Assembly (NCBI GenBank): GCA_942159475.1
Contig: OW804096.1
Coordinates: 18,376,906 to 18,440,905, forward strand
Length of the DNA: 64,000 bases
Source: Sthenelais limicola
Taxonomy: Eukaryota > Annelida > Polychaeta > Phyllodocida > Sigalionidae
Direction of reading: 5' to 3'
The translations under genes were made by a program, and so were the position numbers. Positions within the stretch are counted from its first letter, which is position 1. Each line of letters starts with the position of its first letter. Positions 10,865 to 21,657 of this stretch are shown here, one piece after another. A model generated the notes under the pieces. The model worked only from the letters and a program-made list of their open reading frames with translations, was not told the DNA's origin and searched no databases.

Positions 10865-11097
10865 TGTGGGTCAGATTTAGGAGCTCTACACATTTAGTAA
10901 ATTCTGCTAAATAAGGCTACAATTCGGCCAATACTAGGTAAATTCGAGTATCGGGGATATTTAGCATTGCATTGATTCTAGCAATCTATTTGGTTAGGTT
11001 GAACTGTGTTTTAAACTTTATTTTCGTCTGAAATTTGGGTTATTTGAGAGAATTGGTGAAGGTGAATTGAACATTTTCTGGCGACTTCGCCCGTATA
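10865..11097 (+). mobile_element. MITE-A copy, A1, with variant ends
   Basis: The left end has lost the CAGAAAATGTACAATT segment (GGGTCAGATTTAGGAGCTCT). The right end is TTTTCTGGCGACTTCGCCCG, the alternative 'GGCGACTT' form of the inverted repeat. The interior is typical A1. Confidence 0.85.
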
Positions 11098-11490
11098 TAG
11101 GGCAGGGATTCGCTCATATATACAATGGCATTTAGGATAGATCAATTTATCCAGAAACTAGAGGCAATTCCTTTCTTATAGGGCAAGGCTTCTCTCATAT
11201 TTTTAAGGGTCAGGTCATCAGAACATGTACAATCGGTCATATATACTTAGATTTATCTATTTTTAAGTTTATCCAAAAATTAGCCTCAGTTTTCCCTAAG
11301 AGGATTATGGTCTATATTCTGTTCATTGCTATATATATAGTAATACAGGTTAATAAGATGTTAGGTCTAGACAAATTAGTTTCTCTCCTTTAACCTTTCT
11401 CCCCTCCCTTTCTTCCCTATCCCCCTCTTCTATAAGCCTTACAGCCCTTGTGGCTGAAAGTCACTCTTTCCGTGATTCCTTAAGGAGCTT
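11098..11490. other. Unique stretch with possible MITE-A end debris
   Basis: A short AGGGTCAGGTCATCAGAACA piece followed by TGTACAATCGG at 11207-11237 resembles a MITE-A left end; the rest of that copy is not recognisable. Otherwise nothing. Confidence 0.4.
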
Positions 11491-11491
11491 A

Positions 11492-11730
11492 ATGGGTCAG
11501 ATTTTCAGAAAATGTACAATTCAACTTCGCCAATCTTATCAAATAACCCAAATTTCAGATGAAAATAAAGTTCAAAATACAGCTCAACCTAACCAAACAG
11601 ATTGCTTAAATCAATACAATGCCAAATATACTCGAATTTACCTAGTATTGGTTAAATTGCAGCCTAATTTAGCAGAATTTACTAAATGTGTACAGCTGCC
11701 AATTGTACATTTTCTGAAAATCTGACCCAT
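11492..11730 (-). mobile_element. MITE-A copy, A1
   Basis: Both ends intact (ATGGGTCAGATTTTCAG and TCTGAAAATCTGACCCAT). The 91-codon ORF at 11450-11725 is simply this element read through. Confidence 0.93.
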
Positions 11731-11865
11731 GAGTATAGATGAGTGCAGGAGCACCCATCGCTACATTAACCCCCGTCCCTATACTCATGGATACAGTAAC
11801 CATAAGCACCCTATATACCTACCCTCTGATGGGTCCTCATCATCATGGGGGAATAGGTGATCATT

Positions 11866-12105
11866 GTGGGTGAATTCACCAGAAAATGTACAATTCAACT
11901 TCACCAATCCTCTCAAATAACCCAAATTTAAGCCGAAAAAGAGGTTCAAAATACAGTTCAATATAACCTAACAGATTGTTTGAATCAACCCAATAACAAA
12001 TATACTCAGATATGGCTAGTATTGACCATTTTTCAGCCTAATTTAGCAGAAGTTCCTAAATGTGCTATGCTGCCAATTATACATTTTTGACGATCTGACC
12101 CATAA
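11866..12105 (-). mobile_element. MITE-A copy, A3-like, variant ends
   Basis: Left end GGGTGAATTCACCAGAAAAT instead of GGGTCAGATTTTCAGAAAAT; right end TTTTTGACGATCTGACCCAT. Interior AACAGATTGTTTGAATCAA. A mixed pair of end types in one copy. Confidence 0.88.
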
Positions 12106-12149
12106 GCACTCTGATGGGTCCTCATCATCTTCGGGAAATAAGTGATCAT

Positions 12150-12394
12150 GATGGGTGAAATCACCATAAATTGTACAATTCACCTTCACCAATCCTCAAA
12201 TAACCCAAACTTATTTTAAAAAAATGCGCTTTAAACTACAGTTTAACATTAAGGAACTGACTTTTTTTAAATAAATGCAATATATACTCAGATATAGCGA
12301 GTATTTATCATTTTTCAGGCTAATTTAGAAGAATTGGCTAATATATTTGTAGAGCTGCCGATTGTCCATTTTCAGGCAATTTCCCCCTGTATAT
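12150..12394 (-). mobile_element. MITE-A copy, A2-like, variant ends
   Basis: Left end GGGTGAAATCACCATAAATT, right end TTTTCAGGCAATTTCCCCCT. A GATGGGTCCTCATCAT piece precedes both this copy (12115) and the previous one (11828), so a host segment may have been duplicated with the element. Confidence 0.85.
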
Positions 12395-12554
12395 AAGGGT
12401 ATAGATGTACAAGCAGTCATGTGTATCACATGGTTACCAAACCCTAAGTGAGCGGCCCTGCCACAAGCTGCTAAACATTGATTAACCTTACATAGACTTA
12501 TATACTTGTACATACTGCTACATGTTAGTATGAGTTGATACAAATGTAGCTACA

Positions 12555-12791
12555 GTGTCAGATCTTCAGAAAATGTACAATTGGCCTTCACCGATCCTCT
12601 CAAATAACCCAAATTTAAGACAGAAATAAGCTTCAAAATGCAGTTTAACATAAAGGAACTGGTACTTTAAATCAATGCGTTACCAAATATACTCAGATAT
12701 TCCCGGTATTCTTCTTTTTTCAGCCTACTTTAGGAGAATTTCCTAAATGTTTAGAGCTGCCAATTGTACATTTTCTGGAAATCTGACCCCA
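12555..12791 (-). mobile_element. MITE-A copy, A2
   Basis: Ends GTGTCAGATCTTCAGAAAAT and TTTTCTGGAAATCTGACCCC. Interior AACATAAAGGAACTGGTAC. Confidence 0.9.
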
Positions 12792-13454
12792 CAGTTGAGG
12801 AGGGTGGGTGAAAAGGTGGTAGAAGGTGTCCCAAGTCCCTTAGTGAATATTGCATCTTGACTTGGCTGTTTTGGGGGCTCATGATATTATGATCATGTTT
12901 TAACAAACTGTTTCTAAAAGCTTTCCCAGCTTGTTTTCCACCAGGTACTGTGGTAGTATACTATCATCTATTCTAGAATATTCGTTCAGGCACTTTTAAC
13001 GAAAGAAAAAATCATGTGGCAAAGCATTAAAAGTTGAATATCTAATAGTACATTTTAACACTAGGTGCTTTCTGTTGCCAAGGTAACCAAGTTAGTAACC
13101 AAGCCCCTCAGAGGCCCAAATTTTAGATATAAACTTAAAACCTACAATTATAAACAATATATTTTTGACACTTTCCAGTTCTTTTATTTATTACAAACAG
13201 TTTTCCTCCCTGAAATCATTCCCAAATTCTATTCACAAGTCTTACGGCACACGTTGAGTTCTCTAGGAGAAAAAAAGTTGTAAAATGATTCAAAATATTT
13301 ATTTTTAAGTTAGAGTTAGCTGTAAGTATGGGAATAGATGCTCACATGATTGTAAATGCCAACATTTAGTTGGAGGAATTTTACAGGTGGGAGAACTATG
13401 TGAATAGTTGGGTCATCAAGGATACATGTAGTACTGCGCAGTGGGCTAATTTAC
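12792..13454. other. Unique sequence with one 86-bp-array remnant
   Basis: TGGTAGTATACTATCATCTATT at about 12951 matches the palindromic part of the 4.4-5.7 kb array unit in reverse orientation. The rest shows no recognisable feature. Confidence 0.4.
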
Positions 13455-13640
13455 TATATGAGTCAGATCTTCAGAAAATGTACAATTCGCCTTCACCAAT
13501 CCTCTCAAATAACCCAAATTTCAGGGGAAAATAACAATAGAAATACAGTTCAATCTAACCAAACAGATTGCTAGAATCAATGCAATGCCGAATATACTCG
13601 AATTTACCTAATATTGACCAAATTGGGCCTCAATATCAAA
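13455..13640 (-). mobile_element. MITE-A copy, A1, truncated
   Basis: Left end ATATGAGTCAGATCTTCAG is present. The sequence runs to TATTGACCAAATTGGGCC and stops; the far third including the end repeat is missing. Confidence 0.88.
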
Positions 13641-13734
13641 TAGCGCTGTAATAATGTTTTGCTTTTTATTTTAGAAAAAAACATTGGATATTATGGTGTC
13701 AGATTAGGGCGTCGTCTGAATACAAATATTCATT

Positions 13735-13865
13735 TAGGCGTCCTAATGGGATTCCAATGACATTTTACTGTTTGGAGGGAGAGGCTTTCCCTCAGTTTGG
13801 AGGGACTCTCTCAGCTCTGAGCCTAGACTGGAGCGAGAGTTCGGAGGGGCTCTTTCAGATCCATA
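13735..13865 (+). repeat. Single 56-bp satellite unit with its head region
   Basis: Head TAATGGGATTCCAATGACAT, then one unit CTTTCCCTCAGTTTGGAGGG and ACTCTCTCAGCTCTGAGCCT, ending TCTTTCAGATCC. This is a one-unit version of the large arrays at 37.5 and 43.4 kb. Confidence 0.85.
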
Positions 13866-14470
13866 CACAGATAAATACTTAAAATAAAAACTAAAATATT
13901 TTTTCACCCGAATAATTATAATCATCACATTTAATTTTAATTACCCTATCCTTATTTTCACCAACATCGAGAAAGGGAGAGTAAATAAAAATGATTTTAA
14001 TGTAGAGATTTAATTTTTTGCCTGATAACGTGGGAACATATTAGTGTGGGTGCAGTGAAGCGAACTGTGTCTCAGCCATCCAAGCATCTCCCTCTCTCCC
14101 TCTCTCTAACTAAGGGCAGTCAAGCAAACATTAGCAAAGAGACAGAGTTTATAAAAATGTGTTTTCTTGAGAGCGAGATGGTCTAGTATTTTATATTTAT
14201 ACCACCCATATGGTTCAGTATATGGATCTTTAAGATTTAAGATTTAAGAAACATTTTATTTCAATCAAAGATTGCACATGAGATGATGATTCTCCAACAT
14301 GAGGGAGGTTTCCATCCTTAGTATATTAGTTCCATTTCTGGGAAACTTGTAAGAAATAGTTGATAAAAATGTTCATTGTGTGAGGGAGAGAGAGAAAGAG
14401 TGCGTGTTTTTTGTCTACCATTTTATGTATATCGCCCATATGGTTCAGAATATATCTAAAAACACCAGTG
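13866..14470. other. AT-rich stretch with a short retroelement-like tail
   Basis: At 14230-14290 a triplicated AAGATTTA is followed by ACATTTTATTTCAATCAAAG, which resembles a reversed polyadenylation region of a retroposed sequence. The phrase CATATGGTTCAG recurs at 14209, 14438 and 14690. No gene seen. Confidence 0.35.
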
Positions 14471-14471
14471 T

Positions 14472-14476
<5 letters not shown>

Positions 14477-14516
<40 letters not shown>
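14477..14516. repeat. (TA)n microsatellite
   Basis: About 19 uninterrupted TA dinucleotides. Confidence 0.95.
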
Positions 14517-14518
<2 letters not shown>

Positions 14519-14577
14519 TCTGATTCGAGTTTATAACAATTTCTGTCACTGTGAAAATTGGTAAATAGTTGTGTGTG

Positions 14578-14800
14578 TGAGAGAGAAAGAGAGAGGATAG
14601 AGAGACGGGGAGAGACGAGAGGAGGGGGGGGGGGCAGAAGAGGAGGGGGGAGGGTGAAATGATCCACCCTTTTATACATATACAACCCATATGGTTCAGA
14701 TAGAGAAGAGAGAGGGGCAGGACAGTAATTAAAGACAAAAAAGGAAGGGAGAGGGGAGAGAGAGTGGGGCAGACAGACAGGAGACAGAGAAAGACAGACA
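14578..14800. repeat. GA-rich tract with a G run
   Basis: Interrupted purine tract with a run of about ten G at 14625-14634 and a second GA block with (CAGA)n at 14770-14805. Confidence 0.85.
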
Positions 14801-14925
14801 GACAGCCAAAGAGTTAGGTTAGGACTATAAATTAAATGAGTATTTGTTAACGTGCTACAACTTTCTTATTGTTTTTATTCTCATGAATATGCATAGACCA
14901 CCCGGAAGGGCTTACTAATTGACCT

Positions 14926-14955
14926 TGACCTTTGATCTCAAGGTCATCTTAATTA
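14926..14955. promoter_or_regulatory. Second cluster of AAGGTCA-like half sites
   Basis: TTGACCTTGACCTTTGATC is followed by TCAAGGTCATC: two half sites on one strand and one extended half site on the other. It resembles the cluster at 9531. Speculative as a regulatory site; it may be a repeat remnant. Confidence 0.25.
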
Positions 14956-15052
14956 ATACAGCAGTCATCTCAAATTCAGGGACACATAAATATTCAGCAA
15001 AAACCCATTATTCATTATGAATTTATTATTGCATTGATTACATTCCCACACA

Positions 15053-15556
15053 GATATGGGTCAGATCGTCAGAAAATGTACAATCGGTAGCTAACGCATT
15101 TAGAAGATTCGGATAAGTTAAGCTGAAGGATTATCAATACTAGATATATCTAAGTATATCAGTATATGGGTCAGATTTTTAGAAAATGTACAATTGGCAG
15201 CTGTATACATTTAGTTAATTCTGCTAAATTAGGCTGCACTTTGGCCATTATTGGGTAAATTCGAGTATATTCGGCATTGCATTGATTCTAGCAATCTGTT
15301 TGATTAGGTTGAACTGTATTTTGAACTATATTTTCGTCTGAAATTTGGGTTCTTTGAGGAGTTGAATTAGCGGAGTTGAATTGTACATTTTCTGAAAATC
15401 TGACCCATATACAAGTTGTATTGTGTTGATTCAGACAGTGTGTTTGGTTATGTTGAACTATAGTTTGAAGCTCATTTTTGTCTTTAATGTGGGCTATTTG
15501 AGAGGATTGGTGAAGGAAGGCAAATTGTACATTTTCTAAAGATCTGACCCATATAT
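15053..15556 (+). mobile_element. MITE-A copy, A3, split by a younger A1 copy
   Basis: Left part 15053-15162 (ATGGGTCAGATCGTCAG ... AAGTATATCAGTA), right part 15412-15556 (CAAGTTGTATTGTGTTGATT ... TAAAGATCTGACCCATATA). Together they make one normal-length A3 element interrupted at a TA by the copy at 15163-15411. Confidence 0.9.
15163..15411 (+). mobile_element. MITE-A copy, A1, nested
   Basis: Complete copy with TATGGGTCAG and CTGACCCATA ends inserted into the A3 copy. The junctions read CAGTA|TATGGG and CCCATA|TACAAG, consistent with duplication of a TA target. This fixes the element ends and shows that at least this A1 insertion postdates its A3 host copy. Confidence 0.94.
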
Positions 15557-15715
15557 AAAACCCATATGCTGCAGAATATACATCAAAATATCACGTCAAA
15601 ATCTAACAAAGTTGAGTCAATATTTGGGGCCACCTCCTGCGTACCTAGACCATGTGACTACCACGTGACACCACGTGACAATATTATGGGATATGTCTGC
15701 ATATATCATCATTAG

Positions 15716-15905
15716 CTATATATGGGTCAGGTCGTCAGAAAATATACAATCGCAAGCTATACACATTTAGCAAATTCTGCTAAATTAGGCTGAACATGGT
15801 ATATCTGAATATGTGGTTGTGCTTTGATTTAAACAATCTGTTGGCTTATTTTGAAGAAATACGTTATTGGGGGAGAATTGGGGAAGGCGAATTGTACATT
15901 TCCAC
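15716..15905 (+). mobile_element. MITE-A copy, internally deleted
   Basis: Left end ATATGGGTCAGGTCGTCAG. The middle lacks about 45 bases around the GTTGAACTGTATTTTGAAC stretch. The right end GAATTGTACATTTCC runs straight into the next element. Confidence 0.85.
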
Positions 15906-15907
15906 TA

Positions 15908-16152
15908 TAGGGGTTTATCGCCAGAAAATGTACAATTCACCTTCACCAATCCTCTCAAATAACCTGTTTTTAAGACAAAAATCAGCTTCAAAATACTGTT
16001 CAACATAACCAAACAGAATCAAGGCAATACCAAATATACTCGGGATATACCTATTGTTGACGATTTTTCAGTCTTACAGTCTTACTTGTGGCAGAATTTA
16101 CAAAAGGTGTTAATCTGCTAATTGTGCATTTTCTAAAGATCTGACCCATATA
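15908..16152 (-). mobile_element. MITE-A copy, A3, inverted next to the previous one
   Basis: Left end GGGTTTATCGCCAGAAAATG, right end TCTAAAGATCTGACCCATAT. It is placed tail-to-tail against the copy at 15716-15905 with only a few bases between, forming a loose 430-bp inverted pair. Confidence 0.88.
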
Positions 16153-16339
16153 TACTAAGAGAGTTAGGTGGGAGGAGGAGAGAGATTACATTAATGATTA
16201 ATATCAATATTGTGTGTGGTAGGAGATGTCTCCATACTTCATTATTGACGGCACTAATGTATCACTTATTGACCACCGCAGCGCCACGGGACATGTGGCC
16301 ACTGTATAAACTAAGGGACGTCTCCTCTTTTGTCTGTAA
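16153..16339. other. Unique stretch
   Basis: Nothing recognised. Confidence 0.3.
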
Positions 16340-16985
16340 CATGTTTATATGTGATGTCTGAAATACGCGTACAATATGCGTACGCGTTGTAAAAAAGTAG
16401 TAAAATAGTGGAATAACTTTATTCATTATGGTGTTTTTCTTTCCTTTTGCTTAAAAACTATCCATTTGTCCAAATATCCAAGTCGCTAAATTGATATTTT
16501 TCAAAGTGATTTATTCACAAGAACCCTTGATCACAATGTTTTCATTTTTGGGCTGTCTAGTGATATAAGTAGCATGGATACATTGTTATACCTAGTATAT
16601 TTAACTATTATAGGAATGTTCTTATTTCGGGGATATCTAGCGCTTGAAGTTGTATAAATACATGTATCAAATTTCCAGGCAGTGTGTTCAATATATCCAT
16701 GCGTTCATAAGGTCAACCTAAGGACTTTTTAAGATTCAAGCTTTGATATTTTTTATTCAGGAGATACCATTACATCGTTTGATACTGTTCTTAGCTCATA
16801 CAATATTTATCCAAAATAAATGTTCATGTTCATGTTATAATAGTATTTAACATCTAAGTATACATTCTTCTTAAAATTGAATTCTCTTAATTTATCTACA
16901 TTACTCCCATCTTTTCCAATATAATAGCATTTCAAAATCCATTTTCCTTCGACTTATGACTCACTTTTCTCTCATATCACATTTA
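16340..16985 (-). mobile_element. Old MITE-C copy, heavily decayed, with extra sequence
   Basis: TATATGTGATGTCTGAAATA at 16345 resembles one end and GACTTATGACTCACTTTTCT at 16951 the other. Between them, 16610-16725 keeps the MITE-C interior (AGGAATGTTCTTATTTCGGG, TATAAATACATGTATCAAAT). The span exceeds the usual 410 bp, so something else has been added. Confidence 0.5.
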
Positions 16986-17394
16986 CTGCATCCCCCGCTG
17001 TTACCATGTCAACGTCCATTATTTATTATAACTCTATTTAATGCTGCATTATTTATCGACTCATAATATGTTTCACACATCAAACGCTGCCTGACATGTT
17101 AATTACACGAATGGATTCAGGTTTCTATCGGTGAAAGGTAATATGGATCTCATAATCTCATTTTTTGTTTTTGTGAACATAAATCTTTATTTCGGTTAGC
17201 CTGCCTAATCTTATATGTTTTATATGTAGATACCATCGATCAAACTTTAGTTAGAGTTTCTGTTACGGCAGTTCTGTTGGAATATGTTATATTTTAGCTA
17301 TAAATGTGATATTTGGTGCCTCCATACACACATATATCTTCATTAATTGCACACCAATCTGTGTTCTTTAGCCCTTTTACTCTTAAACGTCCCT
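16986..17394. other. AT-rich unique stretch
   Basis: No repeat end or exon recognised. Confidence 0.35.
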
Positions 17395-17414
17395 CTAGTC
17401 TCTTTCTCTCTCTC

Positions 17415-17456
<42 letters not shown>

Positions 17457-17540
17457 CTCTCTCTCTCTCTCTCTCCTCTCTCTCTCCAACGTTCTGTTTT
17501 CTCTCATCTCGTCTATGTATATCTGTCCCTGTCCCCTCTC

Positions 17541-17583
<43 letters not shown>

Positions 17584-17755
17584 GCTCACTCCTTCCCCTT
17601 TCTTTCCTTCTCTATCTCTTTCTTTCTCCCCTCTCTCCTCTTTCTCTTTTTGTCTCTATATCGTACTCTTCTCTGTATGTGTCTCTCCCCTCTCTCACAC
17701 ACTCTCTCCCCCAGATTTCCCCCCTCTCCTTCCTTCACTTAATTGTCTCCCCCCC
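17395..17755. repeat. (CT)n-rich tract
   Basis: Long pyrimidine block with pure (CT)n runs at about 17404-17480 and 17545-17578. Overlapping ORFs of up to 188 codons are artefacts of composition. Confidence 0.93.
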
Positions 17756-17919
17756 TCACCACCACTACACCTACAACAGGTGGGTGGTACACTTACCTCC
17801 GCTCCTCCTGTATCCTGGCTCCTCCCCAGGTGATCCTCCAGGTGTAGCCAAGCTCACCCACTCACCCAGAGCCAGGTGAGGAGCAGGGTTGGAGGCCAGT
17901 GGTGGCATTGTATAGCTCT

Positions 17920-18235
17920 ATTGTCTCTCTTTATTGTTGTCCCTCTCTGTGTCTTCCCTTTCTAGCCCCCCCCCCCCCCCTCATACGCTCTTCCTATCCC
18001 CTCAATCTCTCCCCAGAGATCTCTCCATTTTCACCATCTTTTCTCTCACCCACATTTCTTTTCTCACTATCTCTTTGTATATCTATCCCTCTATTTCCCC
18101 CACGTTCTCTCTTTCCCTCTCCCTCTCTGTCTCTCTTCCTATCTGCCTCTCTCTCTCTATCTGCCTCTCCCTACCTATCTCCCCCTCTCTCCTTCTTCTT
18201 TCTACCTCCCCTCTCCCCCCTCCCACTCTCCACCC
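17920..18235. repeat. CT/C-rich tract
   Basis: Pyrimidine block with a C run at 17967-17980 and CCTCTCTCTCTATCTG recurrences. Confidence 0.9.
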
Positions 18236-19095
18236 TAGTTAGTAGGATGACCAATAATATACCACACCTGAAGGCCTCAGCAGCGTAGTAAACTCCCCTA
18301 TGACCACCACCATCCCCACCTCCTCCATTACCACACGACCCTCCTCATAACATATCATTACCTCTATAACATGACCATCTCAGCAGCATAGTAAACTCCC
18401 CTATGACCACTCTCTCTCTCTCTCCCACCTCTCTCTCCTCTCTTTTTCTCTCTTTCCCCCCACCTCCCTCTCCCCTCTCCTCTCTCTCTGTCCCTCTCTC
18501 TGCTCTCCTCTTTCTCTTCTCCTCCCATCTCAGCAGCGTAGTAAACTCCCCTATGACCACCACCATCCCCACCTCCTCCATTGCCACACGACCTCCCTCA
18601 TAACATATCATTACCTCTATACCATGCCACACATGACCATCTCAGCAGCGTAGTAAACTCCCCTATGACCACCACCATCCCCACCTCCTCCATTGCCACA
18701 CGACCTCCCTCATAACATATCATTACCTCTATACCATGCCACACATGACCATCTCAGCAGCGTAGTAAACTCCCCTATGACCACCTCCACCTCCTCCATT
18801 ACCTCCCTCATAACATATCATTACCTCTGTGTAACGTTACAAGCAGCGTAGTAAACTCCCCTATGACCACTCTCTCTCCCCTCTCTTTTTCTCTCTCCCC
18901 ACATTGCTCTCGCCTACATTTTTCTCTCTTTCCCCCACCTCTCTCTGCCCTCTGCCCTCTCCTCTCTCTCTCTCTCCTCTCCTCTTTCTCCTCTCCTCTC
19001 CATCCTAGTTGATGACCATCTCAACTGCCTAGTAAACTCCCCTATGACCACCACCTCCTCCTCCATTACCACACGACCTCCTCATAACATATCAT
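18236..19095. repeat. About 111-bp tandem array interrupted by CT tracts
   Basis: Units begin CAGCAGCGTAGTAAACTCCC and contain CTATGACCACCACCATCCCC, TCATAACATATCATTACCTC and CCACACATGACC. Unit starts near 18282, 18374, 18530, 18640, 18752, 18842 and 19024. Three units have a CT-rich block (18410-18525, 18868-19003) spliced in after CTATGACCAC, so the array alternates conserved and pyrimidine segments. Confidence 0.9.
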
Positions 19096-19350
19096 TACCT
19101 TTGCTAGTGTGTAACGTTACCACCTCGCACTCTCTCCACCTCTCCCAGCAGTAGCAGTGTTCGCTGGGCCGTGCAACCAGCTCCACCTCTCCCTGTACAT
19201 AGACACACAGCAGCAAGAAGTACATCTAGGAGTCTGTAGCTGTAATGGTGGCCAGAATAATTACATATTTATATTTACTCTACACTCTCAGTCATTGCAT
19301 GAGATGATGGGGTTATGTGTATATATATAATACAGAGGCAATGCGATGGA
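19096..19350. other. Unique spacer between arrays
   Basis: Contains CTCTCCACCTCTCCCAGCAG and ordinary sequence; nothing recognised. Confidence 0.35.
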
Positions 19351-19909
19351 TGGATATATTTATAGTGCATTAACATTGTGGATGTACCATCTATAGTGCT
19401 TTAACATTGTGGATGTACCAGTTATAGTGCATTATCATTGGGTACACGGCTGTATAGTGCATTAACATTGGTTATGTGATTATACAGAGGCAATGCGATG
19501 GATGGATACATTTATAGTGCATTAACATTGTGTATGTACCGTTTATAGTGCATTAACATTGTGTATGTACCGTTTATAGTGCATTAACATTGTGTATGTA
19601 CCGTTTATAGTGCATTAACATTGTGTATGTACCGTTTATAGTGCATTAACATTGGGGATGTACGGTTTATAGTGCATTAACATTGTGTATGTACCGTTTA
19701 TAGTGCATTAACATTGTGTATGTACCGTTTATAGTGCATTAACATTGGGGATGTACCGTTTATAGTGCATTGACATTGGGGATGTACGGTTTATACTGCA
19801 TTAATATTGGCTACACATTATTATAGTGCATTGACAGTGAGATAAACCCTTTATAGTGCATCAACATGGTGGATGTACCATTCATAGGGAATTAACATTG
19901 TGGAGTGGA
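19351..19909. repeat. 31-bp tandem array running into the gap
   Basis: About 17 units of TTTATAGTGCATTAACATTG plus TGTATGTACCG. The inner eight to nine units (19500-19760) are nearly identical, and edge units are divergent. The array abuts the N run, so its true length is unknown and it probably caused the assembly break. Confidence 0.95.
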
Positions 19910-20109
19910 NNNNNNNNNNNNNNNNNNNNNNNNNNNNNNNNNNNNNNNNNNNNNNNNNNNNNNNNNNNNNNNNNNNNNNNNNNNNNNNNNNNNNNNNNNN
20001 NNNNNNNNNNNNNNNNNNNNNNNNNNNNNNNNNNNNNNNNNNNNNNNNNNNNNNNNNNNNNNNNNNNNNNNNNNNNNNNNNNNNNNNNNNNNNNNNNNNN
20101 NNNNNNNNN
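19910..20109. other. Assembly gap (200 N)
   Basis: Exactly 200 N. Its size is likely a placeholder. It lies between the 31-bp and 81-bp arrays. Confidence 0.99.
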
Positions 20110-20430
20110 CCATCTTTCCTATAATATATTAGGCTTATACAACTCCCCTATTGTATGCTCACTGTTACTGTGGTATAGAGAGTGGGGAATCCATCTTTCC
20201 TATGATATATTTGGCGTATACAACTCCCCTATTGTGTGCTCACTGTTACTGTAGTATAGAGAGTGGGGAATCCATCTTTCCTATAATATATTAGGCTTAT
20301 ACAACTCCCCTATTGTATGCTCACTGTTACTGTAGTATAGAGAGTGGGGAATCCATCTTTCCTATAATATATTTGGCTTATACAACTGCCCTATTGTATG
20401 TTCACTGTTACTTTAGTAGAGAGTGGAGAC
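20110..20430. repeat. 81-bp tandem array, right side of the gap
   Basis: Four units starting CCATCTTTCCTATAATATAT, then TAGGCTTATACAACTCCCCT and ATTGTATGCTCACTGTTACT, ending GAGAGTGGGGAAT. The first three are very similar and the last degrades. 81 is a multiple of three, which explains the long open frame at 19856-20254. Confidence 0.95.
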
Positions 20431-20759
20431 AGTGGAGGTATTGTATGTGTGGGATGGTCTGTTATTGCATCGGTAGAATAACCTCAGGGTTGAGGATATA
20501 CATGGGACTATACATGGGACAGGTTAACGAGCTAGGAACAATCAGCTAGCTCAGCTTGCTCAGGCCTTCACAATGTATCCACAATTATAGTACAAAGGTT
20601 ATGAGTACGATTTAAGCATATTTCTAATTGAATAAAAACTAAATTCCCTCTTGAATATTCATACCTTGCTATGTTTACTATATTTGTATTGCTTTTACTA
20701 TTATTTTACTATTATTTGGGAAAACTTTGATAATAAGAATCTGATTAAATCTGATTTGA
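20431..20759. other. Unique AT-rich stretch
   Basis: Nothing recognised. Confidence 0.35.
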
Positions 20760-20763
20760 CAAA

Positions 20764-20983
20764 TTACATTTCAACATAACGAAACAATTCAAGGTAATAC
20801 CAAATATACTCAGATCTACAAGTTCAAAATACAGTTCAACCTAACCAATCAGATTGCTAGAATCAATGCAATGCCAAATATACTCGAATTTACCTAGTAT
20901 TGGCCAGATTGCAGCCTTATGTAGCAGTATTTACTAAATGTGTACAGCTGCCAATTGTACATTTTCTGATGACTTGACCCTGT
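20764..20983 (-). mobile_element. Chimeric MITE-A (A3 piece joined to A1 piece)
   Basis: 20764-20816 matches the interior of A3 (AACATAACGAAACAATTCAA, ATACTCAGATCTACA). From 20820 the sequence is A1 (AACCTAACCAATCAGATTGC) to the end TTTTCTGATGACTTGACCCT. The left ends of both are absent. Confidence 0.8.
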
Positions 20984-21203
20984 GTACCTGTGTAGCTTCC
21001 AGATCCAGCCCCCATATATCCATGTTAATAAGAGGTACAATTACAGCCCTACAAACCCCCTATTGTATACCGGTGTAACCTGGGGCTTACATACATGTAA
21101 TATCGCCCACGGAGACGTTTCCAGATCTCCTCATTGTCTTACTGGTGAGGCGTCCCTTTGAACTGTCTGCCAATTGTGATATATACATACTATACCTCTG
21201 TGC

Positions 21204-21450
21204 ATATGGGTCAGATTTTCAGAAAATGTACAATCGCAGCTGTACATATTTAGTAATTTCTGCTAAATTATGCTACAAAAATGATAAATTTTGGGTATAT
21301 CTGAGTATATTTGGTATCGCATTGATTTAAAGTATCAGTTCTTTTATGTTAAACTGAAGCTTTTGAAGCTCATTTCTGTCTTAAATGTGGGGTTATTTGA
21401 GAGGATTGGTGAAGGTGAATTGTACAATTTCTGAAAATCGGACCCATATA
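21204..21450 (+). mobile_element. MITE-A copy, A2
   Basis: Ends CATATGGGTCAGATTTTCAG and TTTCTGAAAATCGGACCCAT, followed by a TATATA flank. Hallmark TATCAGTTCTTTTATGTTAA. Confidence 0.93.
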
Positions 21451-21657
21451 TACATAATATACAGGCACTCTCTCCCTTACCTAGGATAACTAATACTTCA
21501 CTGCTTATGGCTGCAAACTGTTTAATTTGTCTTGGTACTCTTCGCTGAATATAAATCATATTTATGTATCTTCAAAGAGATCGTGACCCATGGGTGCTGT
21601 AATTTATGCTGTAGACTGGTATGGGATGACAGGTATCCAAGAATAAAGATAGACTGT

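Noticed and set aside
11450..11725. 91-codon ORF and similar 60-95 codon ORFs ending in NCTFSENLTH or FRKCTI...
   Set aside because: These are MITE-A copies translated; the recurrent peptides come from the inverted repeat.
19856..20254. ORF crossing the N run
   Set aside because: Composed of N and in-frame 81-bp repeat; no real sequence supports it.
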